Shown: piece after piece, positions 50,690 through 60,953 of the stretch
How positions within the stretch are numbered: position 1 is the first letter of the stretch
Layout: each line of letters begins with the position of its first letter
Assembly (NCBI GenBank): GCA_014377015.1
Contig: JACMQL010000026.1
Location: forward strand, 1-64,000
Direction: 5' to 3'
Source of the DNA: Actinomycetota bacterium
GTDB lineage: Bacteria > Actinomycetota > Actinomycetes > Nanopelagicales > Nanopelagicaceae
DNA length: 64,000 nucleotides
Program-made: the position numbers and the translations under genes
Notes under the pieces: model-generated
What the model was told of the DNA's origin: nothing
Seen by the model: the letters and a program-made list of their open reading frames with translations, nothing else
Database searches by the model: none

Positions 50690-51841
50690 TTATTTTGCCG
50701 AAACTTTCTTGAAAGTCGGCACAATGTAAATCGTCAAAATTGTCAGTCCGATAAGTACTGGCACCATCATGTATGCGCGCGAGATACCAAAGTGATCACC
50801 AAGTAGTCCCAACATGAACGGTGCGCCGCCTATCGCTATGCCAGCGCCAAAGGAACTGGTGCCGATCGCCAAATCTGGACGACCATCGCTGAATACGATC
50901 ATGCGATACGAAATGAGACCAAATTGCATAGCCAATCCAAGGCCGGTGGCAAAAAGCGCCGCGATAGAGAGCCAAAGAATGTGTGAAAACCAAAAAGTCA
51001 TAAAGCCGATCAGTTGCAATAAAATTACCAATTTAAGTTGATTATCCAAGGCGATGCGCACTAACACGCGCGAACCGAAAACTCGACCGAGAGCTAAGCC
51101 GAGGCCCAGCGAGACGATGCAAACAGTTGAAATCGCGGCACTTGAACCCACTCTGTCACGCAATAGGGCGGCGGCCCAAAATGTCGTGGCGAATTCGCTT
51201 GAAATAGATGTAACGAATCCGAGCCAAGCGATCCAGAATGAGAAGTTCAATTTTCCGCGCTGGCGACCGGACTCATCAGGGACGTGCACGCCCTCACCGA
51301 CATTTTTACTCACTACGAAAAGTGCAATCGTAAATGGCACAACGATCATCAAGCCAAGTCGCCAACTCAACGTCGTCCCCGCGAGAGTACCCACCGCTAA
51401 TGTGCCGAGGATGTATCCGAAAGAACCGATACCGATTCCTTGCGACACCGCTCGTGCCGAATCCACCGCGTGATGTGCAGACAAACGCGTGATCATCGTG
51501 TTGATTACAACTGATGTGCCGAATCCCGCGATGAGAGTCGCCGTTAATGTCAAAGGAACTGGCGGAGAGAAAACGAACATAGTCACGCCGAATACGAATG
51601 CGCTCAGCCCGATCCAAGAGGTTCGGACCCTGCCATATGCATGCACAAGTCGCGGACTAGCGTAGCCCGCCAGAATTGCCGCAACGCCTAGTGCCGTTCC
51701 GTGAAGTCCGCCGATAGCAAGTGATGTGTGCTGATCCGCGCGCAGAAGTGGTTGTGCTGGTCCGAATCCGCCGAGATAGAAGTTAACCGCAGCCGCTTGG
51801 AGTGCGATCGCCCAAAATGTGCGATCGCGTTGAAATGTCAT
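50690..51841 (-). CDS. MFS transporter (YnfM/CynX-like)
   Basis: 383 residues, about twelve helices. TFWAIALQAAAVNFYLGGFG begins helix 1, followed by GGLHGTALGVAAILAGYASP and, after the loop, a second half starting KLNFSFWIAWLGFVTSISSE. It lacks a clear A motif. An exporter or nutrient transporter of unknown substrate. It is followed 22 bases beyond its start by serC on the same strand, which reads into it, so co-transcription is possible. Confidence 0.75.
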   Translation of the reverse strand: MTFQRDRTFWAIALQAAAVNFYLGGFGPAQPLLRADQHTSLAIGGLHGTALGVAAILAGYASPRLVHAYGRVRTSWIGLSAFVFGVTMFVFSPPVPLTLTATLIAGFGTSVVINTMITRLSAHHAVDSARAVSQGIGIGSFGYILGTLAVGTLAGTTLSWRLGLMIVVPFTIALFVVSKNVGEGVHVPDESGRQRGKLNFSFWIAWLGFVTSISSEFATTFWAAALLRDRVGSSAAISTVCIVSLGLGLALGRVFGSRVLVRIALDNQLKLVILLQLIGFMTFWFSHILWLSIAALFATGLGLAMQFGLISYRMIVFSDGRPDLAIGTSSFGAGIAIGGAPFMLGLLGDHFGISRAYMMVPVLIGLTILTIYIVPTFKKVSAK

Positions 51842-51863
51842 TCGTGTATCTGTGCTTTGGTTT

Positions 51864-52988
<1,125 letters not shown>

Positions 52989-52991
<3 letters not shown>

Positions 52992-53672
52992 TGGGTAGTA
53001 GCGGGTAATCTCCCATTCGGTTTTCTCGCCACTGTCGTGATCGCTCTGACTTGTTCTCTCGAATCTCAAACGATCGTGCAAACGTGAGTATCTGCCTTGC
53101 CAAAATTCAATTGACTCTGGAGCCACGTTATAACCGCCCCAGTAATCTGGCATTGGCACTGTTGTGCCGCGCGGCCATTTCGTCGCTGCCGCGTTATATC
53201 GCTCCTCGAGTTCGGCGCGCGATCCCAAAGGTTGAGATTGTTTGCTCGCCCAGGCGCCGATCTGACTTTCCCACGGTCGCGAGGCGAAATACTCTTCGGA
53301 TTCTTCCCGAGATATTTTTTCTGCAATTCCAGTAATAGACACTTGGCGTTCCAGCGGGTACCAAGGGAAAAGCAAACTGACTTGCGGTTGCGAATGAATA
53401 GCCAGCCCTTTTCGAGATGTGTAACTGGTAAAAAATGTGAAGCAGTCGTCAGTAATGCCCTTGAGCAGAACTGTACGAGAGGTCAAATTACCGAGATGAT
53501 CAACGGTCGAGAGCACCATTGCATTCGCTTCGACAGCCAACGGGTTAGCACGGGCGTCGTTCAGCCAGATGCCGAAGGCCTCGAGTGGATCACTCGGGAG
53601 TGAATCCAAGCCGATCTCTCCATACGACCGGCGCATCGCAGAAATCTCTGCGCGGGACGGAACTTTATCCAT
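52989..53672 (-). CDS. pdxH: pyridoxamine 5'-phosphate oxidase
   Basis: 227 residues from the ATG at 53672 (GGAAG six bases upstream). FMN- and substrate-binding blocks: NAMVLSTVDHLGNLTSRTVL, FTFFTSYTSRKGLAIHSQPQ, FPWYPLERQVSITG, IGAWASKQSQPLGSR and the final RLHDRLRFER. It oxidises pyridoxamine or pyridoxine phosphate to PLP. Divergent from the citrate synthase gene. Confidence 0.95.
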
Positions 53673-53865
53673 GTGGCACTTCCACCGTCTCACTCGTTAC
53701 CGCTCTGATCGTGCAGGTCTAAAAGTGTATCCAACGTCACTTTTTTCTTTGGCCAATCCTTCGCGTGGAACGGCACCAAATCACAAGTTTCTCGCCAAAG
53801 TTGGTTATCAATACCCCCAGAGTAGGGGCAGAATAACGTCATTAGGTGGCACGAGTGTTGCACGG

Positions 53866-53889
53866 TTTCTAGCCACGTTTCTAGCCACG
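53866..53889 (+). repeat. 12-bp tandem repeat upstream of citrate synthase
   Basis: TTTCTAGCCACG at 53866 and 53878 with a further TTTC. It lies in the 247-base gap between pdxH and the citrate synthase start, which otherwise shows no gene. Confidence 0.5.
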
Positions 53890-53919
53890 TTTCAGCAAGG
53901 GAAGTTGAGGGGTCATAAA

Positions 53920-55035
53920 GTGTCCGACGATTTCAAACCAGGTCTTGAAGGTGTGATTGCTTTTGAATCAGATATCGCAGAGCCGGATAAAGAAGGCAGC
54001 GCCCTCCGGTACCGCGGAGTAGACATTGATGATCTCGTCGGCCGAGTTTCTTTCGGGAACGTATGGGGATTGCTCGTTGATGATTCCTTTAACCCAGGAC
54101 TTCCGAATTTCGATGCTGCTGAATTGCCAGTTCGCTCGGGAGATGTTCGCGTAGATGCGCAAGCAGGAATCGCGATGTTGGCCCCCGCACTTGGCATGAA
54201 GCCGTTGCTTGATATCTCGGACGAAGAAGCACGCGACAATCTGGCTCATGCATCCGTGCGAGTTCTTTCATACGTTGCGCAATCTGCACGCGACGCAACT
54301 CTTCCAGTGGTTCCTCAATCAGAAATCGCGAAAGCAAAATCAACGACTGAGCAAATGATGATTCAGTGGCGTGGAGATCCAGACCCACTTCACGTTCGTG
54401 CAATCGATGCTTACTTTGTTTCTGCTGCAGAACATGGAATGAATGCTTCAACATTCACAGGTCGCGTTATCGCTTCAACTGGTGCAGATGTTGCAGCTGC
54501 AATTTCTGGCGCTATTGGTGCGATGTCTGGCCCGCTTCATGGTGGTGCACCATCGCGAGTCCTTCACATGATTGAAGATGTCGAGAAATCCGGCGATGCT
54601 CGCGAATATGTCAAGGGAATCATGGATCGCGGCGAGAGACTGATGGGATTTGGACATCGTGTTTATCGTGCCGAAGATCCGCGCGCTCGCACATTGCGAC
54701 GCACCGCGAAGGAACTTGGTGCGCCTCGTTACGAAGTCGCACTCGCATTGGAGAAGGCAGCACTTGCCGAATTGCATGAGCGTCATCCAGAGCGCGTACT
54801 TGAAACAAACGTTGAATTCTGGGCGGCAATAGTTTTGGACTTTGCGCAAGTTCCTGGTCATCTCTTCACTTCAATGTTTACATCTGCGCGCACCGCAGGT
54901 TGGTCTGCGCACATTCTGGAGCAGAAGCGCACCGGTCGTTTGGTTCGTCCGTCTGCACGTTACATCGGTCAAGGCCCTCGAAAGCCAGAGACCGTGACGG
55001 GCTGGGATGGCTCATTGGTTCAGCATCACCAGTAG
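53920..55035 (+). CDS. citrate synthase (actinobacterial second type)
   Basis: 371 residues from the GTG at 53920 (GAGGGG eight bases upstream); the longer open frame upstream carries no family sequence and runs into pdxH. FKPGLEGVIAFESDIAEPDK and LRYRGVDIDDLVGRVSFGNV open the fold; catalytic His in MSGPLHGGAPSRVLHMIEDV, FGHRVYRAEDPRARTLRR and the Asp region FWAAIVLDFAQVPGHLFTSM follow. It condenses acetyl-CoA (possibly also propionyl-CoA) with oxaloacetate. Lone gene; whether it is the main TCA enzyme depends on the rest of the genome. Confidence 0.9.
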   Translation: MSDDFKPGLEGVIAFESDIAEPDKEGSALRYRGVDIDDLVGRVSFGNVWGLLVDDSFNPGLPNFDAAELPVRSGDVRVDAQAGIAMLAPALGMKPLLDISDEEARDNLAHASVRVLSYVAQSARDATLPVVPQSEIAKAKSTTEQMMIQWRGDPDPLHVRAIDAYFVSAAEHGMNASTFTGRVIASTGADVAAAISGAIGAMSGPLHGGAPSRVLHMIEDVEKSGDAREYVKGIMDRGERLMGFGHRVYRAEDPRARTLRRTAKELGAPRYEVALALEKAALAELHERHPERVLETNVEFWAAIVLDFAQVPGHLFTSMFTSARTAGWSAHILEQKRTGRLVRPSARYIGQGPRKPETVTGWDGSLVQHHQ

Positions 55036-55082
55036 TTTTGCGGGTCTTCTGTAACGGGTCCTGCAATAAGAATGATTTATAA

Positions 55083-55106
55083 CAATTGCGTATATATAGG
55101 CAATTG
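55083..55106 (+). promoter_or_regulatory. inverted repeat upstream of malE (candidate operator)
   Basis: CAATTGC, ten AT-rich bases, GCAATTG: 7-bp perfect arms, 24 bp in all, 106 bases before the malE start. The size fits a LacI- or MerR-type site; no regulator gene is in the window. Confidence 0.5.
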
Positions 55107-55211
55107 ACGGCTGTTTCTAAGGGTTTTCCTTTGCCTATTTACAATAAAGAGAGTGAAATTAGACCTCTGCTGCCCTCGCGGCAGATCTACAACGTTTACA
55201 TGGGAGATCTA

Positions 55212-56468
55212 ATGAAGAATAGATTCATGAAGGGTTTTGCGGCTGTAGCTGCCGTGGCATTTGTCACCGGGCTCGCCGTAACACCAGCACATGCCGCAGG
55301 CGAAATTGTGGTGTGGGCAGATGAGACCCGCGGACCAAACCTTGCAAAAGTAATTGCTGCAAAGGGTGACTGGGTCGCGGGATACACAATCAAGGTTGTT
55401 ACCTACTCAAGCTTTGATGCTTTGAAGGATGCCTTTGATAAGGCTTCAGGTACCACCGGTCCAGATATTGTTGTTGCAGCTAATGACTGGGTGCCAACTG
55501 CCGCTAAGAGCGGAAAGCTTGCCCCAGTAACTCTGACGGCATCTCAGAAGGCCAACTTCAACGCGACACAATTCTTCGATCTTTCCTACAAGGGAAAGCT
55601 CTACGGAATTCCTGTTGACATCAACAACGTTGCGATGATTTTCAACACAAAGCTCGTATCTTCAGCACCGAAGTCATTTGGTGACATGGTCGACTACTAC
55701 AAGGCAAACAAGGTCTCAAAGAACCTCAAGGCTGGACTTTGCATTGCTGGTGGCGGAATGTCATGGGGCGCTCACTCAGTATTCTCAGCACTCGGTGCAG
55801 ATGCATACTTGATGACAAAGAAGGGAACTGTTAACACAGTTCAGAGCTTCAACCCATCAGTGTTTGGTGCCAATGTTAAGAAGTACTTACTTGATGCAAA
55901 TGGAAAGAGCAATGGCTTCTTCCCAGCATCAGACACCGGATGTAAGGACAACTTCCTTGCCGGAACAGTTCCATTCGCAGTTATTGGTAACTGGGAGTGG
56001 AAAGACTATGTAGCAAAGGGATTCGAAATGAACCTAATGCCAGTTCCATCAGTAAATGGTGGATACGGTCACATGTTCGGCAGCGTTTCAGGTGCACTTC
56101 TCACAACCTTCGCTGACAAGCATGGAGTTGCGGCAGGTGCTAAGTCACTTCTCGTCAACTTCTTCGCTTCAGGTGCGGGTCAAGCTGCCTACCAGGCAGT
56201 TGAAGGACGTCCACCAGCCGCTAAAGAGGCAAGTTCGAGCACCATGTTGTCTGCCGGACAAAAAGGCTTCGGCTCCGCTGCAGCCCTTGCTGGCATCCCA
56301 CAAATCGGCGCATTCCTTAACAACAACAAGGGCGGCGCAAACTACTGGGATTCAGCCCCTGCTTACTGGACAGCAGTCCTTATCGATCGTAAGAACCCAG
56401 TAATTGAAGCACGCAAACTTGCTGCAATCTGGAAGGGCAATGTAGCTTCTGGAAAATCTGACCTCTAA
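55212..56468 (+). CDS. malE: maltose/maltodextrin-binding protein
   Basis: 418 residues from the ATG at 55212 (GGAG six bases before). A signal peptide (GFAAVAAVAFVTGLAV, cleaved after AHA) lacks the lipobox Cys expected for a Gram-positive binding protein. The mature part starts GEIVVWADETRGPNLAKVIA and has the MalE hallmarks YGIPVDINNVAMIFNTKL, AVIGNWEWKDYVAKG and VEGRPPAAKEA. It captures maltodextrins for the MalFG permease encoded next. Codon use is biased, as for an abundant protein. Confidence 0.9.
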   Translation: MKNRFMKGFAAVAAVAFVTGLAVTPAHAAGEIVVWADETRGPNLAKVIAAKGDWVAGYTIKVVTYSSFDALKDAFDKASGTTGPDIVVAANDWVPTAAKSGKLAPVTLTASQKANFNATQFFDLSYKGKLYGIPVDINNVAMIFNTKLVSSAPKSFGDMVDYYKANKVSKNLKAGLCIAGGGMSWGAHSVFSALGADAYLMTKKGTVNTVQSFNPSVFGANVKKYLLDANGKSNGFFPASDTGCKDNFLAGTVPFAVIGNWEWKDYVAKGFEMNLMPVPSVNGGYGHMFGSVSGALLTTFADKHGVAAGAKSLLVNFFASGAGQAAYQAVEGRPPAAKEASSSTMLSAGQKGFGSAAALAGIPQIGAFLNNNKGGANYWDSAPAYWTAVLIDRKNPVIEARKLAAIWKGNVASGKSDL

Positions 56469-56509
56469 AGGTGGGTTTTAGCCAGTAGTCATATGCATTA
56501 AAGGTGGAT

Positions 56510-56541
56510 AGTGTGAGCGGGGATTAATCTCCGCTCACACT
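56510..56541 (+). terminator. hairpin between malE and malF
   Basis: AGTGTGAGCGG (56510-56520) pairs perfectly with CCGCTCACACT (56531-56541), and the intervening GGATTAATCT extends the symmetry. It likely ends or stabilises most malE transcripts, with some read-through to malF. Confidence 0.75.
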
Positions 56542-56572
56542 ATTTGCTTATCATGAGGGCTTATTAAAGAGA

Positions 56573-58126
56573 TTGGCGTTGACAGTGACTTTATTTTTCA
56601 AAGGCAGGTTCGCCCTCTTCGCCAAGATAGTCATTCTCTCGATCGTTTCGGCCGTTCTCTTAATGCTCTGCCAGAGCGCCTTTGCTCAAAGAGAGTATGC
56701 AATCGCAGGATTTTTACTCCTTGCTGTACTTGCCATGAACTATGTGTACCTTACAAATAAGCGAACAGTGCCTTTCAAATTTTTTCTACCGGGCACACTT
56801 TTTCTAGTTGCCTTCGTTATTGCGCCGATTATTTTCACAGTCGTGATGTCGAGCTACAACTACAAGACCGGCAACATCATCTCCAAGGAAGAAGCAATTG
56901 AGCGCGTAAGTGCGCTCGGCGTCGAGCCTGATGAGAATGGAACAACCTTCGACATTGTTATCGGTAAGGCCGCATCGGGTGAGTGGGAAATTTTGGTCTC
57001 CGACATAACAAATAATCGATATTTTTTATCAACCAAAAGCACCATTGCTGATGTCCCAATATCGGATCTCAAACGCAACGAATTTCAAGTTGCGACTGAA
57101 GCGCCAGGTTTCAAAAGATTAAGCGCAGAAGTTCTTTCGCAAGACGAGGGATATTCTAAAATTCAATATAAATATTTAGGGGAATATTTTATTGTCGCCG
57201 ATCAACCGGAAGTAGGCGCAGTATTCCGACAGACTCTGAAATATCACCCGGAGAATGACACTTTTATAAATTTACAAAATGGACAGGTTTATCGCGACAA
57301 CGGACGCGGCAATTACGCGAACCCTTCGGATAAGGCCCAATATCTCGAACCGGGTTGGCGGGCTCCAAACTGGTTCTCCAACTATGCAAAACTAGTCACC
57401 GATGACAAAGTGCGCGGACCCTTTATCAGAGTCTTTATCTGGACAGTGATCTTCGCAGTTCTCACCGTACTGACTTCATTCGCTTTCGGATTGTTGTTAG
57501 CCCTGGCGCTCAATAAAGCCATTCGCGGTCGACGCATGTACCGTTCGATTCTGATTCTTCCCTACGCGATGCCCAGCCTTATGAGCATCTTGATTTGGGC
57601 AGGTATGTTCGACACCGAATTTGGTGCCATCAACAATATTTTGGGAACCCATATAGCCTGGTTCTCCGACGCCAATTTCGCACGGGCTGCGGTGATTCTG
57701 GTGAGCCTCTGGCTGGGCTTCCCATATTTCTATCTCATATCTACGGGTGCGCTGCAGGCTATTCCCTCCGAACTCAATGAAGCAGCCGCAATTGATGGAG
57801 CTAACGGGCGTCAAATCTTCAACAAGATAACTTTGCCTCTGCTGTTTCAGATATTGGCCCCACTTCTCATCGCATCCTTTGCCTTCAACTTCAATAACTT
57901 TAACCTGATCTATCTCTTAACCGGAGGTGGGCCAAAGGAGCAACTCGAAGGACAGATTGCCGGTGCTACGGATATTTTGATCAGCTATACCTACCAAATC
58001 GCCTTCGGTTCTAATACCCAAGACCTCGGTCTTGCGAGTGCAATTTCGGTAATCATCTTCTTCCTCGTGGCGAGTATTTCGCTCTACGGTCTGCGTAAAT
58101 CAAAAGTTCTGGAGACATTCGGATGA
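56573..58126 (+). CDS. malF: maltose ABC transporter permease MalF
   Basis: 517 residues (TTG start; TTG 56579 and GTG 56585 are alternatives). About eight helices: three at the N-terminus, a 190-residue outside loop (the MalF P2 region, which contacts the binding protein), and the permease core with the coupling EAA loop EAAAIDGANGRQIFNKITLP and GGGPKEQLEGQIAGATDILI. It forms the channel with MalG. No ATPase gene is adjacent, so a shared sugar ATPase is expected elsewhere. Confidence 0.9.
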   Translation: MALTVTLFFKGRFALFAKIVILSIVSAVLLMLCQSAFAQREYAIAGFLLLAVLAMNYVYLTNKRTVPFKFFLPGTLFLVAFVIAPIIFTVVMSSYNYKTGNIISKEEAIERVSALGVEPDENGTTFDIVIGKAASGEWEILVSDITNNRYFLSTKSTIADVPISDLKRNEFQVATEAPGFKRLSAEVLSQDEGYSKIQYKYLGEYFIVADQPEVGAVFRQTLKYHPENDTFINLQNGQVYRDNGRGNYANPSDKAQYLEPGWRAPNWFSNYAKLVTDDKVRGPFIRVFIWTVIFAVLTVLTSFAFGLLLALALNKAIRGRRMYRSILILPYAMPSLMSILIWAGMFDTEFGAINNILGTHIAWFSDANFARAAVILVSLWLGFPYFYLISTGALQAIPSELNEAAAIDGANGRQIFNKITLPLLFQILAPLLIASFAFNFNNFNLIYLLTGGGPKEQLEGQIAGATDILISYTYQIAFGSNTQDLGLASAISVIIFFLVASISLYGLRKSKVLETFG

Positions 58127-58995
58127 GCACCCAAAAACTCACAATTAGGAAATGGTTCCGTGAGAACTTATGGCGCCATGCGGTCGCTCTCGGCATGAGC
58201 ATATTCGCACTCTTTCCGCTCTATCTAGTAGTGATCTCCTCGCTTAATCCGACCGGAAGCCTTCAACTAACTTCATTTATTCCGCGTGAAATTTCTTGGA
58301 ACAATTACAAATTACTTTTCACGAGTCCGGCGATTCCATTCCTTTCCTGGTTCCGAAACTCGCTCGTGATCGCAATCGCGGTGGCAATTTTCTCCGTATT
58401 CATCGGCGCATCATCGGCATTTGCATTCAGCCGTTTGCGATTCAAGGGTCGCAAACAGGGCGTGCAAATTCTCCTGCTTGTTCAGATGTTTCCGGCAATC
58501 TTGGCTCTCTCTGCTGTTTACGTAATCATGGAACGCGTTTATAAATTCGCGCCAAATCTTGGTCTCGGTTCTCAAGCTGGTTTGTTGCTCGTTTACTTAG
58601 GTGGAGCGATGGGTGTAAACATCTGGCTACTAAAGGGATTCGTTGACTCGATCCCAGTTGAGTTGGATGAAGCTGCAAAGATTGACGGCGCCAGCCCAAT
58701 GCAGATTTACTGGCTGATCTTTGTCCCCCTTGCCGCACCGGTACTGGCAGTTGTAGCGCTCTTAAGTTTTATCGGAACTTTGAACGAGTATATTTTGGCG
58801 CGATTATTTCTCGTTGAAATGGAAAGTCGTACTGTGGCCGTTGGGCTCCAACAGTTCATCGCCGGTCAGTATTCGCAAAACTGGGGTCCATTCGCCGCAG
58901 GATCGATTCTTCTTTCTATTCCAATCGTTGCAATCTTCCTTTCGCTGCAGCGATACATCGTCAGCGGTCTGACGGCGGGATCGGTCAAGGGCTGA
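58123..58995 (+). CDS. malG: maltose ABC transporter permease MalG
   Basis: 290 residues, six helices, overlapping malF by four bases (ATGA). FALFPLYLVVISSLNPTGSL starts the family pattern, and the EAA loop is DEAAKIDGASPMQIYWLIFV. The second half of the translocation channel for maltodextrins. The next gene begins two bases after its stop. Confidence 0.92.
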   Translation: MSTQKLTIRKWFRENLWRHAVALGMSIFALFPLYLVVISSLNPTGSLQLTSFIPREISWNNYKLLFTSPAIPFLSWFRNSLVIAIAVAIFSVFIGASSAFAFSRLRFKGRKQGVQILLLVQMFPAILALSAVYVIMERVYKFAPNLGLGSQAGLLLVYLGGAMGVNIWLLKGFVDSIPVELDEAAKIDGASPMQIYWLIFVPLAAPVLAVVALLSFIGTLNEYILARLFLVEMESRTVAVGLQQFIAGQYSQNWGPFAAGSILLSIPIVAIFLSLQRYIVSGLTAGSVKG

Positions 58996-58997
58996 AC

Positions 58998-60953
58998 TTG
59001 AGACGTAAGAGTTTTGCTGCAGTTTTAGTAGCGATTTTCGTTGGTCTTAGCTCAGTCTCGTATGCAGCAGGTGTAGCCATGCCTCGTGCACGCACGGGAC
59101 TCAATTCGGATCTGATTTATTTTGTTATGCCCGATCGCTACAAAGACGGCGATCCCTCTAACGACAACAACGGCGGATTCGACCCCACAAATAAGGCTTT
59201 TTGGCATGGTGGAGACCTCAAGGGACTCACTGGAACATGTGCGCCAGGGGACGACGGATTGGCTCGCATCAAGTCATTAGGATTCACGGCAGTGTGGGTG
59301 ACGCCACTTGTTGTTCAGCAAGAGTCAACCACCAATGGCACGGGGTATCACGGCTACTGGGGTACTGATTTTCTCAACGTTGATCCGCACTTGGGCACCA
59401 AGGAAGATCTATTGGCTTTCGCGGCATGTGCAAAAAAACTTAAGTTGAAATTGATTTTGGACGTCGTCACCAATCACACTGGTGACGTAATTCGATATAA
59501 CGGACAAAATGCTTTCATTCCATCTGGATATGAAAACGCTAAAAACCCGGCCTGGCTTAATGACTTATCGAATTACCACAACGTGGGAGATCTCAATCGT
59601 TGCTGGGGCGAAGGGTCCTGTATGAAGCTAGGAGATTTCGGCGCACTAGATGATGTGGCAACAGAGAAAGAAGTTGTTTGGCGCGGATGGGGCGATGTCT
59701 ACAGTCAATGGATAAGAGATCTAGGACTCTCAGGATTTCGAGTTGATACTGCACGTCACGTGGATGATGACTTCTTTAAGCATTGGTCCCCGCTTGTGCA
59801 AAAGACTGCCTCAGATCAAGGAATTAAGGGCTTCACGATTTTCGGCGAGGTATATCAGTACAACCCGATTGATTTAATGCCGTACGTGCGTGTCAACAAG
59901 ATTCAAACTTTGCTCGATTTTCCTTTCCAAGCCGGAGCGACTGATTTCGCATCAGGCTTCGAAGATGCCGCGGCGCTTAACGCTTTTTTCTTGAGCGACG
60001 ATTACTATACGACCGCCACAACTTCTGCGAGCAATCTCGTGACTTTTCTCGGCAATCATGACATGGGTAGAGCTGGCTTCATCATTGCCTCCAAGAAGGT
60101 GCAACCTGCCAATCAGTTACTGGCTCGAACACAATTGGCGCATGCGTTGATGTACCTTTCGCGTGGGATTCTGGCCGTCTACTACGGGGATGAAGTTGGC
60201 ATGACCGGCACAGATGCTGGCAATGACCAATTGGCTCGTCAAGATATGTTCGCCACCAAGGTTGATATCTGGAAGTCGGAGCCAAGAATCGGAAGTGGTG
60301 TTGTCGGTAATGGTGACTCATTTGCCCTGACGAAATCAAATCCGATTGCCCAGTACTTGACCAAATTATCAGCGCTGCGCAATGCAAATCCGGGCCTGTC
60401 CAATGCGCTCATGCAAACCCGTTACGCCAAGGGATCGCTCTTCGTCGTTTCCAAGAAAGATTCCAAAGAGAGTCGGGAATATGTCGTAGCTTTCAACAAC
60501 TCGGCAAAGGCTCAACGAGTAGAAATTTTCAGCGCGACTTCAAAAGGCGGATGGAAGTCCATTCTGGGTAAGGCAAGAGTTAAGGCAGTCGGCGCCAAAA
60601 TCAGTTTTACTGTTCCCGCTCTGTCCACGATCGTGCTCAAGGCCAATTCCAAAATCGATCAAACGTCGATGAGGGCCGGCAAAATTTCTATCAAGGAAGA
60701 CTATCTAACGGGTTTTTCAAAGGTCACAGCAGGGATTACCACCGCAGACATACTCTCAGTTGAGTTCTCTGTGAAGTCCGATTCTAACCCGACGTGGAGT
60801 TCGCTTGGAGTTGATTCCAATGCACCATATAACGTATTCATTGATCCGCAAGATTTCCCTGGTCAAAAGTTAGAAGTCAGGGCGATTGCAACTAACTCAA
60901 AGGGGGCGACCATTGGTCTACCAACCGCAAAACTTGCTATTCCCGCACCATGA
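58998..60953 (+). CDS. exported GH13 alpha-amylase
   Basis: 651 residues from a TTG. Signal peptide KSFAAVLVAIFVGLSSVSYA. The GH13 barrel is complete: DLIYFVMPDRYKDGDPSND, ILDVVTNHTGD (region I), GFRVDTARHV (catalytic Asp), TIFGEVYQYN (catalytic Glu) and FLGNHDMGRA (region IV). The C-terminal part is a beta-sandwich and then an Ig-like domain (DSNAPYNVFIDPQDFPGQKL). It would cut starch or glycogen outside the cell into maltodextrins for the transporter. No anchor motif is visible. Confidence 0.9.
   Translation: MRRKSFAAVLVAIFVGLSSVSYAAGVAMPRARTGLNSDLIYFVMPDRYKDGDPSNDNNGGFDPTNKAFWHGGDLKGLTGTCAPGDDGLARIKSLGFTAVWVTPLVVQQESTTNGTGYHGYWGTDFLNVDPHLGTKEDLLAFAACAKKLKLKLILDVVTNHTGDVIRYNGQNAFIPSGYENAKNPAWLNDLSNYHNVGDLNRCWGEGSCMKLGDFGALDDVATEKEVVWRGWGDVYSQWIRDLGLSGFRVDTARHVDDDFFKHWSPLVQKTASDQGIKGFTIFGEVYQYNPIDLMPYVRVNKIQTLLDFPFQAGATDFASGFEDAAALNAFFLSDDYYTTATTSASNLVTFLGNHDMGRAGFIIASKKVQPANQLLARTQLAHALMYLSRGILAVYYGDEVGMTGTDAGNDQLARQDMFATKVDIWKSEPRIGSGVVGNGDSFALTKSNPIAQYLTKLSALRNANPGLSNALMQTRYAKGSLFVVSKKDSKESREYVVAFNNSAKAQRVEIFSATSKGGWKSILGKARVKAVGAKISFTVPALSTIVLKANSKIDQTSMRAGKISIKEDYLTGFSKVTAGITTADILSVEFSVKSDSNPTWSSLGVDSNAPYNVFIDPQDFPGQKLEVRAIATNSKGATIGLPTAKLAIPAP

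Noticed and set aside
50814-51473. Open frames opposite the MFS gene
   Set aside because: Low-complexity complements of membrane helices; no plausible protein.
53569-53919. 117-residue extension of citrate synthase
   Set aside because: It overlaps pdxH on the other strand and has no family sequence; the GTG at 53920 has GAGGGG upstream.
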